From a virus, in the IMG/VR virus record IMGVR_UViG_3300028384_001500, positions 62,001 through 126,000 of that record: a stretch of 64,000 bases of DNA, one strand, 5' to 3'. Every line of letters starts with the position of its first letter. The first letter of the stretch is position 1. This document shows positions 56,890 through 64,000 of this stretch, one piece after another. Below the pieces are notes generated by a model, which ran no database searches, was not told where the DNA came from, and saw nothing but the letters and a program-made list of their open reading frames with translations. The position numbers and the translations under genes are program-made.

Positions 56890-59800
56890 CTATTTGTTGT
56901 TTTTACCTGTTGACTTTAAAGAATATGCACCTTTTTCCCTAAAGTTAAACTCAGCCTGATTTCCTCCGTCACTATAAACGTCACCTGAAACATTACGCAT
57001 AATTTCACCAACGTTGTAAAGAGGTGCTTTATTATAACCACTATGATCAAGACCAGGAGGAATGTCATGAATAACATCAAAACTAAAAGATATTTTACAT
57101 CCCATAGGTGCACGAGCGCCATAATCAACTTCCCATGGAAAATTATCTAACCAGTTAAAGTTAATGCCACCCATAACACCTGCCAATCCTCGCCCTCTTG
57201 TAGTTTCTATAGCCCTTACAAAAGGATTGTTTTCCGGTCTCATAAATAAAGAAGTATCTGAAGCGTAAAGTGTTCTGACAAAATCAACTACTTCGTTAGG
57301 AACACCTACACCCTGGGACCATTCTGTACTTAAATTAAGTGCTGAATCTATTACACCTGTCGGGTCTGTTAAGAAAAGTGAAGCGCCAACAATACTAGTG
57401 TTAAAAAGCTCTTTAGGGTCTGGTAATATATCGTGATGAGACACAATCAAATACGTTTCTTTTAACTCTTTTGGTGCATTACCATCTGTCACTTTAACTT
57501 TATAGCCAATTGTATTTGCTGGTAATCCTTCAAAGTCTGTTCCTTTTTCTACAACCCTTATTTTTAGTCTTCTACTCACAAGAAACTTTTTACCTGTCTC
57601 GGCATAATAACCATTAACGACATTAGGTTTAAGTATCATCCTTCTGAAAGCACTAACGATTCCTGTCGTATTGTACCCACCTGATATGTTGTTGCCTGTT
57701 GTAGGATTATAAAGAGAGCTATTGTCAATATTTCTCCTTAGTTTACCTAATGTAGTTCCAGAAACGCCTACGTCAGTTAAATTTGGGTCTCTCAGTTGTC
57801 TAACTATTCCGCCTACAGCAAGCGGATTTGCATAACCGTTTACTAAAAAATTAGACAACAACTGTATAACAGCGCCTTTTCCAGCTTTCATTGCTGATTT
57901 AGCTATTTGACTTCCAGGAGTTTCAGCGCTATTAAAAGCTGTTGTAACTATTGAATGCGGGCTTCCAAATAAAGCTAGCCAAGTTTTTAAAACAACCTCT
58001 TGAGCCTGGTTCATATCATCAATAGCAGCACTGTCATTTATACCTTGTTTTAAAAGAGAAGACTCTTCAGGTCTTACACTAACGTTACCATCACCAATAC
58101 CAAACGTTCTTGCCAGCGCAAATCTAGAATAATTTGACTTAATAACATCACCAATGCGCAAACGAACAATAGGGGAAGCACCAATTACCTGACTAAAAGG
58201 CATGTAAAATTTACTGTCTCCTGACTCAGAGTTAGAAACCATAGATCCGGCAGTCCATTGCGGGTATAATAGTGTCACTAATTTATTTATCTTATACCAC
58301 ATCGCATCAAAGTCTTCTCTATTAGTGGCAAAAAGAGTAAATCCTACACTCAAACTCCTGCTAGTGCTTTTATATATTTGAACTGCATCCATACGACCGT
58401 AACCATCGACCTTGTTAAAGTTAGGAGATATCTGATCTGTTAGTGTGTCTAAAAATGCATTAAAAGAAATAATTTCGTTAGTTCTAAGGTCTTGAATATA
58501 GAACGGTACATACTCAGCATCAAGTTTATCTTCAAGTACTTTTACCACTTCGTTAGGAATTCTATTATAAGATCCGTCAACGTCGATACCAGTGAAGGTA
58601 TTTTTGACTAATTTTGATCCAAACATGCCTCTAACAGGACTAGCTCCATATACAGTATTGTTAAGTTTTGATGCAGCTCTAATTATATTTGCTGGAAGTA
58701 TGTACATAGAAGGTGTACTATCTTGAGACCAACTTAACTCATTTTTATTCATACCAAATTTCTTTCTAGACTTGTGAACAGCTGCTTCGTCCGGGTATGA
58801 GTCTACATCTCTAAGTGTTTTAAAGTCTTGTTCAGCATTTTTAACACCTGAGGTTGTCTGTAAGCTAATATCACCTATAACTGCCATGGCATTAAAAAAT
58901 CTAATAAACTTGTTATTCTCTAAAAGATCTTTATAGACAATAAAAAGATCGTTTTCGTCCATAGGTTCGTTAAGGCTGCTAGTTCTACCCACAACTGTCT
59001 CATATGTTTTAAGAACAGATTTTGCCACTGCTAACCAAAAACCAGGTGCTTGACCCAACACTCTGCTTTTAATTATTTTTTCTTCATCATCTGATTTAAA
59101 GTCTTTGCCTAATATAACCTCAAGCCCTCTGTCTATCGCATCACCAAGCGGATAAGTTGTATTTGTCAGGACATTTGAAAAAATATGATTATCTATTTTT
59201 AAAGAAGCTAGCTTTCTTGAACGACCTAGCATATAAGCACCAATGTCAACTTTGCTATTTTCTGATAAGTAAGCCTCAGCCGAAGACTGAAGATCAAATT
59301 TATCTTCTTCTCTAAGAATATTTATAAAACTATCAAAAAACGACTTACCAATATTTTTTAAAGCAATTAGTGCTATAGCAGCTTGTATTTTATGTAACTT
59401 GAGTGATTGACCTGAAAACCTAAATACACTATTGTAAGTTGCCCCAAAAGTCTGATTACTTTCAGCGCCTGCTTCATTTTCAATTATTTCACCTCGACCG
59501 GCTCTAATTGACTCGCCACTTACTTCTTCTGGAAAACCCTTCGCATTTTTGGCTCTAACATTGCTAAAATTAACTTTGGTTAACCCAGAAGATTTACCTA
59601 GGTTACTACCTATTTCATTGTTAAAGATTTGATCAGAGACATCTGTGATATCGCCAGAACTACTAGGGGAGTCTCCGAGATCAAAACCCGTACTTTTAAA
59701 AAGAAGACTAGCTGCCAAAGACTTTAGCTCGTTAATGCTAACAATATTACCATCTACTTCATATTCACCAAACTTATTTTGAGGATTTAGTGTACCACGA

Positions 59801-60426
59801 TTGTCAACCTTGTCTGACGTCTCAAAGTCTTCTGGTCTTTGTGGTTTAACTGTAAAAGATGTTCTTTTTTCATCCCCTACATTAGCAAATCTATTGTTTT
59901 TTAAAAACATTTTTTGAGTTGCTTGCACAATATCATTATTAACACCATTTGGGTTAGTTAGTGTCATTCCTGAATTGCTTAGGCTAGTACCTAGTACGTC
60001 TTTAAGTTTATCGTTATTTTGGTCATTCTGATTAACTTTATCAATTAGTGTAGATAAGGGTGTTCCGGAATCATCAAATTTACCGCTATTACTATACTCA
60101 TTAAGTTTTGACTTTAAAACAGTACCTTGCTTAATAAAAACTTCTTCTGCAGATGACGTATCTGCAATAGGAATTTGATCGCCTTTGTTGTTTCTATTAC
60201 CTAGCGAGTTTCCGCCTTTTAACTTGTAATTGTTTGACGATCCGTCTACAATATGTTTAAGGTAATCACCTAACAGACCGCTAATTTCATTAGATAAATC
60301 TAATAACTCTTCACCAGTTCCAGGTTCAATTCCAACTCCGTCCGGAGCATCTTTAAGTGTAATTGTTATACTATCTTTTGTAGAGCCTCTTTGTGTAAGA
60401 AAGTCTTTAAGTGTTTCTCTTGACAA
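56890..60426 (-). CDS. Large baseplate/tail structural protein
   Basis: 1178 residues. Near 640-700 is a tail-protein-type domain: PFYIQDLRTNEIISFNAFLD, LTDQISPNFNKVDGYGRMD, VGFTLFATNREDFDAMWYKINKLVTLLYPQW. A C-terminal part has PMGCKISFSFDVIHDIPPGLDH. The N-terminal ~350 residues are polar and probably flexible. The combination resembles proteins encoded beside LysM baseplate proteins in large marine myoviruses. Likely part of the baseplate wedge or tail-tube initiator; exact T4 counterpart unclear. Confidence 0.65.
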   Translation of the reverse strand: MSRETLKDFLTQRGSTKDSITITLKDAPDGVGIEPGTGEELLDLSNEISGLLGDYLKHIVDGSSNNYKLKGGNSLGNRNNKGDQIPIADTSSAEEVFIKQGTVLKSKLNEYSNSGKFDDSGTPLSTLIDKVNQNDQNNDKLKDVLGTSLSNSGMTLTNPNGVNNDIVQATQKMFLKNNRFANVGDEKRTSFTVKPQRPEDFETSDKVDNRGTLNPQNKFGEYEVDGNIVSINELKSLAASLLFKSTGFDLGDSPSSSGDITDVSDQIFNNEIGSNLGKSSGLTKVNFSNVRAKNAKGFPEEVSGESIRAGRGEIIENEAGAESNQTFGATYNSVFRFSGQSLKLHKIQAAIALIALKNIGKSFFDSFINILREEDKFDLQSSAEAYLSENSKVDIGAYMLGRSRKLASLKIDNHIFSNVLTNTTYPLGDAIDRGLEVILGKDFKSDDEEKIIKSRVLGQAPGFWLAVAKSVLKTYETVVGRTSSLNEPMDENDLFIVYKDLLENNKFIRFFNAMAVIGDISLQTTSGVKNAEQDFKTLRDVDSYPDEAAVHKSRKKFGMNKNELSWSQDSTPSMYILPANIIRAASKLNNTVYGASPVRGMFGSKLVKNTFTGIDVDGSYNRIPNEVVKVLEDKLDAEYVPFYIQDLRTNEIISFNAFLDTLTDQISPNFNKVDGYGRMDAVQIYKSTSRSLSVGFTLFATNREDFDAMWYKINKLVTLLYPQWTAGSMVSNSESGDSKFYMPFSQVIGASPIVRLRIGDVIKSNYSRFALARTFGIGDGNVSVRPEESSLLKQGINDSAAIDDMNQAQEVVLKTWLALFGSPHSIVTTAFNSAETPGSQIAKSAMKAGKGAVIQLLSNFLVNGYANPLAVGGIVRQLRDPNLTDVGVSGTTLGKLRRNIDNSSLYNPTTGNNISGGYNTTGIVSAFRRMILKPNVVNGYYAETGKKFLVSRRLKIRVVEKGTDFEGLPANTIGYKVKVTDGNAPKELKETYLIVSHHDILPDPKELFNTSIVGASLFLTDPTGVIDSALNLSTEWSQGVGVPNEVVDFVRTLYASDTSLFMRPENNPFVRAIETTRGRGLAGVMGGINFNWLDNFPWEVDYGARAPMGCKISFSFDVIHDIPPGLDHSGYNKAPLYNVGEIMRNVSGDVYSDGGNQAEFNFREKGAYSLKSTGKNNK

Positions 60427-60657
60427 TTATAACTCCTTAATACTATCTAAAATTAACTTTTTAAAGTTATCTCTTTTCTTCTTATTTTCTAAAATATTTT
60501 TTTGTGCGTCCAATACAGGAGAAAACGATGTAATCATCTCTGTTATATAAGTATCTATAACTTTAAGTTCATCTTGTGACAAATTTAAACCAAGCACATA
60601 ATCATATACTTCTTTTTTGATATGTTCTGATAAATTAAGTTTTTGACGTTGTTGCAT
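60427..60657 (-). CDS. Small helical protein in the baseplate operon
   Basis: 76 residues: helix EHIKKEVYDYVLGLNLSQDEL, helix KVIDTYITEMITSF, and a basic C-terminal helix (NKKKRDNFKKLIL). Overlaps the tape-measure-like gene by 23 nt. An assembly chaperone is possible from size and place; no motif. Confidence 0.5.
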   Translation of the reverse strand: MQQRQKLNLSEHIKKEVYDYVLGLNLSQDELKVIDTYITEMITSFSPVLDAQKNILENKKKRDNFKKLILDSIKEL

Positions 60658-62545
60658 AAACTATTCCTTCGTCTGTTTCTATTTGATAAATTCCTGTTTT
60701 AACTAACCCCTTCGCGTCAATAGTCACATTTGTTGTAGGTTGGAGGTTTATAGAAAAAGCGCCACCCATTAAATTTTTATTTAATGTTTTTAATTCTTCT
60801 TCTGTATTAGCGCTAGACTCAGCTACTTTTTCTTGTGATTCATTAGCTTTTGTTTCAACTTGTTCAGTAATGACTGTATTAGTAGGTTTAACAGGCTCTG
60901 GATTTTTCGGTGCGGGAGGACCTACAAACTCATCTTTTTCAATGCCAGCATAACTTAAACCTACGTTAACACCCTCAGCTCCTAGTTCACCTGCAAGGTT
61001 AGCTAATTGTCCCAATTGAGTAATTGTTTGGGAACCAATACTATTAACCACTTTTTCAGTCTTTTGCAAAGATATGATCGCATTATCTAACGCAGCTTGG
61101 CTTAGTCTAAATTGTCCTATTGCTTTACCTGGTAATTCACCTGCTGCTTCTCTAGTACGAATAATATTTCTTGCAACTTCGTCAGAAAATGTTGCCTGCA
61201 TTCTTAATGACTTTTCAAACTCATGGGCACCTCTATACGCACCTTCATAAGCACCACCAAAATTCTCAATTGCAGTCGCCATACCGTCCATTGTTTCTGC
61301 TTCAGTTGTTGCTGCTTCTAATCCCATTTGATCAACTTGAAGTTCACCATCTCTCATAAACTGTCGCATCTGTTCAACATTCATATTTAGCTGTCCAGCC
61401 AAAGCTCTCTGTCTAGTTTTGGACATGTTTTCTACGTCTAGTCCGGCATCAAGAATTTCCTCTCTCATTCTGAATAAAAATTCTTCTTGATCTTCATTAG
61501 CCAGATATGTCATTTCCATAGCATCCATTTGAATTCCAAATAGCGCTGAAAGGTCGCCCATTTTTTGTGCAGCACTATCAAAATTCATAAACTGATTTGT
61601 CATGTTTTGAAATGTTTGAAAATCCAACCCTAGTTGATTTAATGCGCCTGCGATTCTAGCAGCAGAATCTACACCAATATCTCCAAATTTTTCTGTATCT
61701 TGCATAATATCAAGAATATTAGCTTGCAAAGTTTCTGCTGCAGCACCAGTTGCTTTTCCAACAGATACAGCTGCAGCTGCAACGTCCTCTATAATTTGAG
61801 CAGAAGCTTCACCGGAAAAGGCATATTGTCTTCTTAGAATATTACCCATCGTATTAGATTCAATATTCATACGTTTAGAAAGAATAGCAATTCTCTCAGC
61901 TTCTTCCTCACCGAGTTCTTTTAAAGACATTGACAAGCTTACATTTTCAGCTGAGACGTCTACTAAAACATCTTTAAATAAATTAGCAGCCTCAACAGGA
62001 TCTTTAAATAGTTCTATTAGTGCATTTTTTCCTTTAAGAGCTCCTGATTCTATTTCTAAAGCTGAGTCTTTTCCATTAGCACTGACTAATCCTAAATGTT
62101 GTGCCGCCTCTAATGCTTGGCCCGAAACCCCGCTTAAGGCTTCACCTGAAGCGTATGCAGCCTCTGTTATGCCGCCAAAAGTTTTTTGAACTTGTCGAAA
62201 ATACAATACTTCGTCATCTAACTCTTTATTGTAGCTGCCTAATGCATTAAGGGCAATTTTTCCCATTTCCCCCACAGCTTTAAAAGATGCACCAAACACA
62301 GCTGTCGCATTTGCCGATACTGACTTAATAAACTTTTTATTTTTTTCGCTTTCAGATTCTCTTTCATCGTCTCTTTCATCACTAGAACTAGAAAAATCAA
62401 CGTCCGGAACGGTGTCATCACTACCTGAAGTAGATGTCGTGTCACCCGGTGAACTTGATCTTCTACCGGTGAACAGTCTTGAAACACTAGGGTCGGACAT
62501 AGCTTCTATAAAAGCTTCTTTAATTTCGTCTTTTGTAATTGACAT
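60635..62545 (-). CDS. Tail tape-measure-like protein
   Basis: 636 residues, close to T4 gp29 (590). A polar Ser/Asp/Glu-rich segment (24-75) is followed by long Ala-rich helices (ATAVFGASFKAVGEMGKIALN, RIAILSKRMNIESNTMG, DVAAAAVSVGKATGAAAE, FQTFQNMTNQFMNF). It ends in a beta C-terminus (INLQPTTNVTIDAKGLV, GIYQIETDEGIVYA). Small-residue helices and location directly after gp26/gp51-like genes fit a tape measure, which sets tail length and passes through the hub. It starts MSITKDEIKEAFIEAM, only loosely like the tagged leaders. Confidence 0.65.
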   Translation of the reverse strand: MSITKDEIKEAFIEAMSDPSVSRLFTGRRSSSPGDTTSTSGSDDTVPDVDFSSSSDERDDERESESEKNKKFIKSVSANATAVFGASFKAVGEMGKIALNALGSYNKELDDEVLYFRQVQKTFGGITEAAYASGEALSGVSGQALEAAQHLGLVSANGKDSALEIESGALKGKNALIELFKDPVEAANLFKDVLVDVSAENVSLSMSLKELGEEEAERIAILSKRMNIESNTMGNILRRQYAFSGEASAQIIEDVAAAAVSVGKATGAAAETLQANILDIMQDTEKFGDIGVDSAARIAGALNQLGLDFQTFQNMTNQFMNFDSAAQKMGDLSALFGIQMDAMEMTYLANEDQEEFLFRMREEILDAGLDVENMSKTRQRALAGQLNMNVEQMRQFMRDGELQVDQMGLEAATTEAETMDGMATAIENFGGAYEGAYRGAHEFEKSLRMQATFSDEVARNIIRTREAAGELPGKAIGQFRLSQAALDNAIISLQKTEKVVNSIGSQTITQLGQLANLAGELGAEGVNVGLSYAGIEKDEFVGPPAPKNPEPVKPTNTVITEQVETKANESQEKVAESSANTEEELKTLNKNLMGGAFSINLQPTTNVTIDAKGLVKTGIYQIETDEGIVYATTSKT

Positions 62546-62571
62546 AAATATTCCTGTTTAGATATAAATAT

Positions 62572-62871
62572 CTATGTTCCTAACTTATTTTTAATACCAG
62601 CTTCAAACTTATTTAGCATATCCATTTGGTTGTTACTATTACGATTTTTATTTCCACCGCTTCTAGCATCTTCAAATGCTTTGTTTTTATCGTCAAAATG
62701 TTTAACAAGTCGGCGTAGAAACCAAGTACGATACCGTATTGGTAACTTATGCACCTCTGAATATGACATGTTAAGGTGAAGCTGGAGGGCGAAGAATTCT
62801 TCTAGTATGTCTTCTCTCCAACTATGTACTGGGCCAAAAAAACTCCGAATTAATCGGAAGCCCCATGTCAT
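62572..62871 (-). CDS. Baseplate hub assembly factor, gp51-like
   Basis: ~99 residues from ATG 62871; a TTG at 62916 would lengthen it by 15 hydrophobic residues, and neither start has a strong Shine-Dalgarno. The core EDILEEFFALQLHLNMSYSEV, then LPIRYRTWFLRRLVKHF, is like T4 gp51 and other small tail-assembly chaperones (helix, Met-Ser-x-x-Glu, P-I-R-x-R-x-W-F). The C-terminus is polar. It overlaps the gp26-like gene by 50 nt, in the order known from T4. Confidence 0.7.
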   Translation of the reverse strand: MTWGFRLIRSFFGPVHSWREDILEEFFALQLHLNMSYSEVHKLPIRYRTWFLRRLVKHFDDKNKAFEDARSGGNKNRNSNNQMDMLNKFEAGIKNKLGT

Positions 62872-63625
62872 TATAATGATCGCAATTACTGCAATTATAC
62901 TTCCAGCGCATATCAATGCCTGGTTCAGTATCTTTGATATGTTTTCTTAGTTTTCTACTATCCATTGCCGGCATATTTAAAACAAAATGCTTGATTTTAT
63001 TTTTATCTGTAATACCATCAATAGAAACAATTGTATTTTCTAAATAACTGGTAACAGAGTTATTATAAACTACACCCGCTGCTTTAAGTCTTTTTTCTGT
63101 AATTTCAATTTCTTTTTGATCATGCCCAGTTAAAAGTTTAAATTTTACTTCTTTTTTTGTAACAGGTAACACATAGGAAAATAAGTTTTTACCAGGCTCT
63201 ACTGGGTTTTCACTAAGGCGCCTAATAGATAACTGACTTAAGTCTACATCGACTTTGTTGTTTTTTCCGCACTTTTGACAATTGTGTTTTACTTTGTAGT
63301 CTGTACCATAACCTGTGATTCTAATAGAAACCATCAAAGAGTTTCTGTCGCCATCAATCATGTCGTTAACATTAATTGTTTTGTTAATCAAACAAGATTC
63401 AATAAGCTTTTCAATTACTGTACCATCTTTAATGTATGCCTGACTAGAAAGAATGTCTTCTTCACGCGCTGTCATTGCCTTTATTTGTAGGGTTTCTGTA
63501 TTATGTAAAATAGAGTCTGGGTGGTAAATTACTCCTTTTGACGGAAGAGGTACACTCTCAACTGGAACCTCCCATCCAAATTCGTCTTTTATAACGTTAC
63601 TACGTGGAATCATGTCATTGTTCAT
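62822..63625 (-). CDS. Baseplate hub protein, gp26-like
   Basis: 267 residues. PLPSKGVIYHPDS, then IKAMTAREEDILSSQAYIKDG and LIESCLINKTINVNDMIDGDRN, is the N-terminal pattern of the T4 gp26/T4-type baseplate hub family. Two Cys-x-x-Cys knuckles (HNCQKCGKNN and YNCSNCDHYN) probably bind zinc. T4 gp26 is needed for hub assembly. First gene after the tail-tube terminator. Confidence 0.82.
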   Translation of the reverse strand: MNNDMIPRSNVIKDEFGWEVPVESVPLPSKGVIYHPDSILHNTETLQIKAMTAREEDILSSQAYIKDGTVIEKLIESCLINKTINVNDMIDGDRNSLMVSIRITGYGTDYKVKHNCQKCGKNNKVDVDLSQLSIRRLSENPVEPGKNLFSYVLPVTKKEVKFKLLTGHDQKEIEITEKRLKAAGVVYNNSVTSYLENTIVSIDGITDKNKIKHFVLNMPAMDSRKLRKHIKDTEPGIDMRWKYNCSNCDHYNDMGLPINSEFFWPST

Positions 63626-63641
63626 ATTTCTACTCCTAAAT

Positions 63642-63674
63642 ACAGAAAAAGCTTCTATAAATTATATAGAAGCT
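63642..63674 (-). terminator. Intrinsic terminator after the tail tube gene
   Basis: Minus-strand stem AGCTTCTATA/TATAGAAGCT (63674-63665 with 63659-63650), 10 bp, 5-nt loop, then TTTTCTGTA. A terminator behind the tube gene fits the need for many tube copies and fewer baseplate subunits. Confidence 0.8.
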
Positions 63675-63704
63675 TCTCTAAAAGTAAATAAAAATTAATT
63701 CTTC

Positions 63705-64000
63705 TTAGAACTGTAGTACACAATTGTCAACTTCTAGCGTTAAAGAAACTTTCATTAAGTCAGTTCCATCATAAGATAGACTTCCAAAGTTTGCTGATTG
63801 AATAATTGCACCTTTAATATCCCAAAGCTCAACAACTGTACCAATTGGATCTAACATTTTAAGTTGAAGATCACGCTTATAAAAATCAGCGTACCCTGCA
63901 CGACCTGAAACTGATTCGTAATGTGTTCTAACCCACTCCATAACTTGTTGCGCGCCTGATGGTGCAATTGGGTCATGAAGATCAACTGATATCGAGCCCC
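63705..64000 (-). CDS. Tail tube protein, gp19-like (N-terminus outside window)
   Basis: C-terminal ~98 residues only; the frame stays open to base 64000, reading ISVDLHDPIAPSGAQQVMEW upstream of the Met at 63941. VYSVDLHDP-like start, then YKRDLQLKMLDPIGTVVELWD, IKGAIIQSANFGSLSYDG, MKVSLTLEVDNCVLQF, follow the strand order of gp19/Hcp-type tube proteins, ending in the conserved L-T-L-x-x-D-x-C/A strand. The product would stack as hexamers inside the contractile sheath. Confidence 0.75.
   Translation of the reverse strand, partial: GSISVDLHDPIAPSGAQQVMEWVRTHYESVSGRAGYADFYKRDLQLKMLDPIGTVVELWDIKGAIIQSANFGSLSYDGTDLMKVSLTLEVDNCVLQF

Noticed and set aside
1-64000. tRNA genes or a CRISPR array
   Set aside because: Gene-free gaps are all under ~135 nt. 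None shows a cloverleaf with TTCGA arm or regularly spaced direct repeats.

Overview
The window is a 64 kb internal piece of a large AT-rich tailed-phage genome. I see no rRNA, tRNA, integrase, IS element or CRISPR array. All ~70 convincing genes lie on the minus strand, packed with 1-50 nt overlaps or short gaps. The virion genes are of the T4-like contractile type: a gp19-like tail tube, gp26- and gp51-like baseplate hub factors, a gp53-like LysM wedge protein and large hub proteins. A T4-like recombination and replication core (gp32-like SSB, UvsX/RecA, gp41-like helicase, flap exonuclease) is combined with a bacterial-type family C DNA polymerase and a separate small family A polymerase, so this is not a close T4 relative. 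The host cannot be read directly; secreted proteins, a probable lipoprotein and an amidase fit an (aquatic) Gram-negative bacterium.

Layout in transcription order (right to left). 64000-52972: tail tube, baseplate and tape-measure-like genes. 52933-41813: family A polymerase, SSB, a large membrane-active candidate internal protein, UvsX, exonuclease, helicase and class II ribonucleotide reductase. 41726-39747: ClpP-like protease, Dps-like ferritin, cell-wall amidase. 39645-30333: tail fibres and small virion proteins. 30355-25239: J-domain protein, zincless Fpg/Nei glycosylase, two all-alpha NTP pyrophosphatases (one fused to a HAD phosphatase), ThyX and a nucleoside deoxyribosyltransferase. 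25162-19190: a cluster of proteins sharing one N-terminal leader, with secreted proteins among them. 19102-14101: sugar epimerase and DNA polymerase III alpha. 14073-6324: more leader-bearing proteins, a nucleotide kinase with a thymidylate-synthase-like tail, dUTPase, APRT. 6258-1: epimerase, thymidine kinase, DHH phosphoesterase, dCMP deaminase, superoxide dismutase, a lysis-like membrane cassette and a head-core-like gene.

The most striking signal is a short basic amphipathic N-terminal leader shared by at least nine otherwise unrelated proteins. It usually ends in (L/I)-x-E followed by A, S, G or N, at a fixed distance from the start. This matches the form of the T4 capsid-targeting sequence and the gp21 prohead-protease cleavage rule. 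One tagged protein looks like an ADP-ribosyltransferase (compare T4 Alt), two look like permuted papain-fold enzymes, one carries an internal Tat-like motif, and the superoxide dismutase has a leader of the same kind. I infer a large set of head-packaged, co-injected proteins.

A second theme is regulation. Three genes (DNA polymerase III alpha, an epimerase, the kinase/TS-like fusion) start just after a hairpin that buries the Shine-Dalgarno sequence and has a promoter -10 box in or beside its loop, resembling the T4 lysozyme gene e switch. An AAATGTAA box recurs in intergenic DNA and in several cases lies 16-17 nt upstream of a -10 box, suggesting a phage-specific promoter class.
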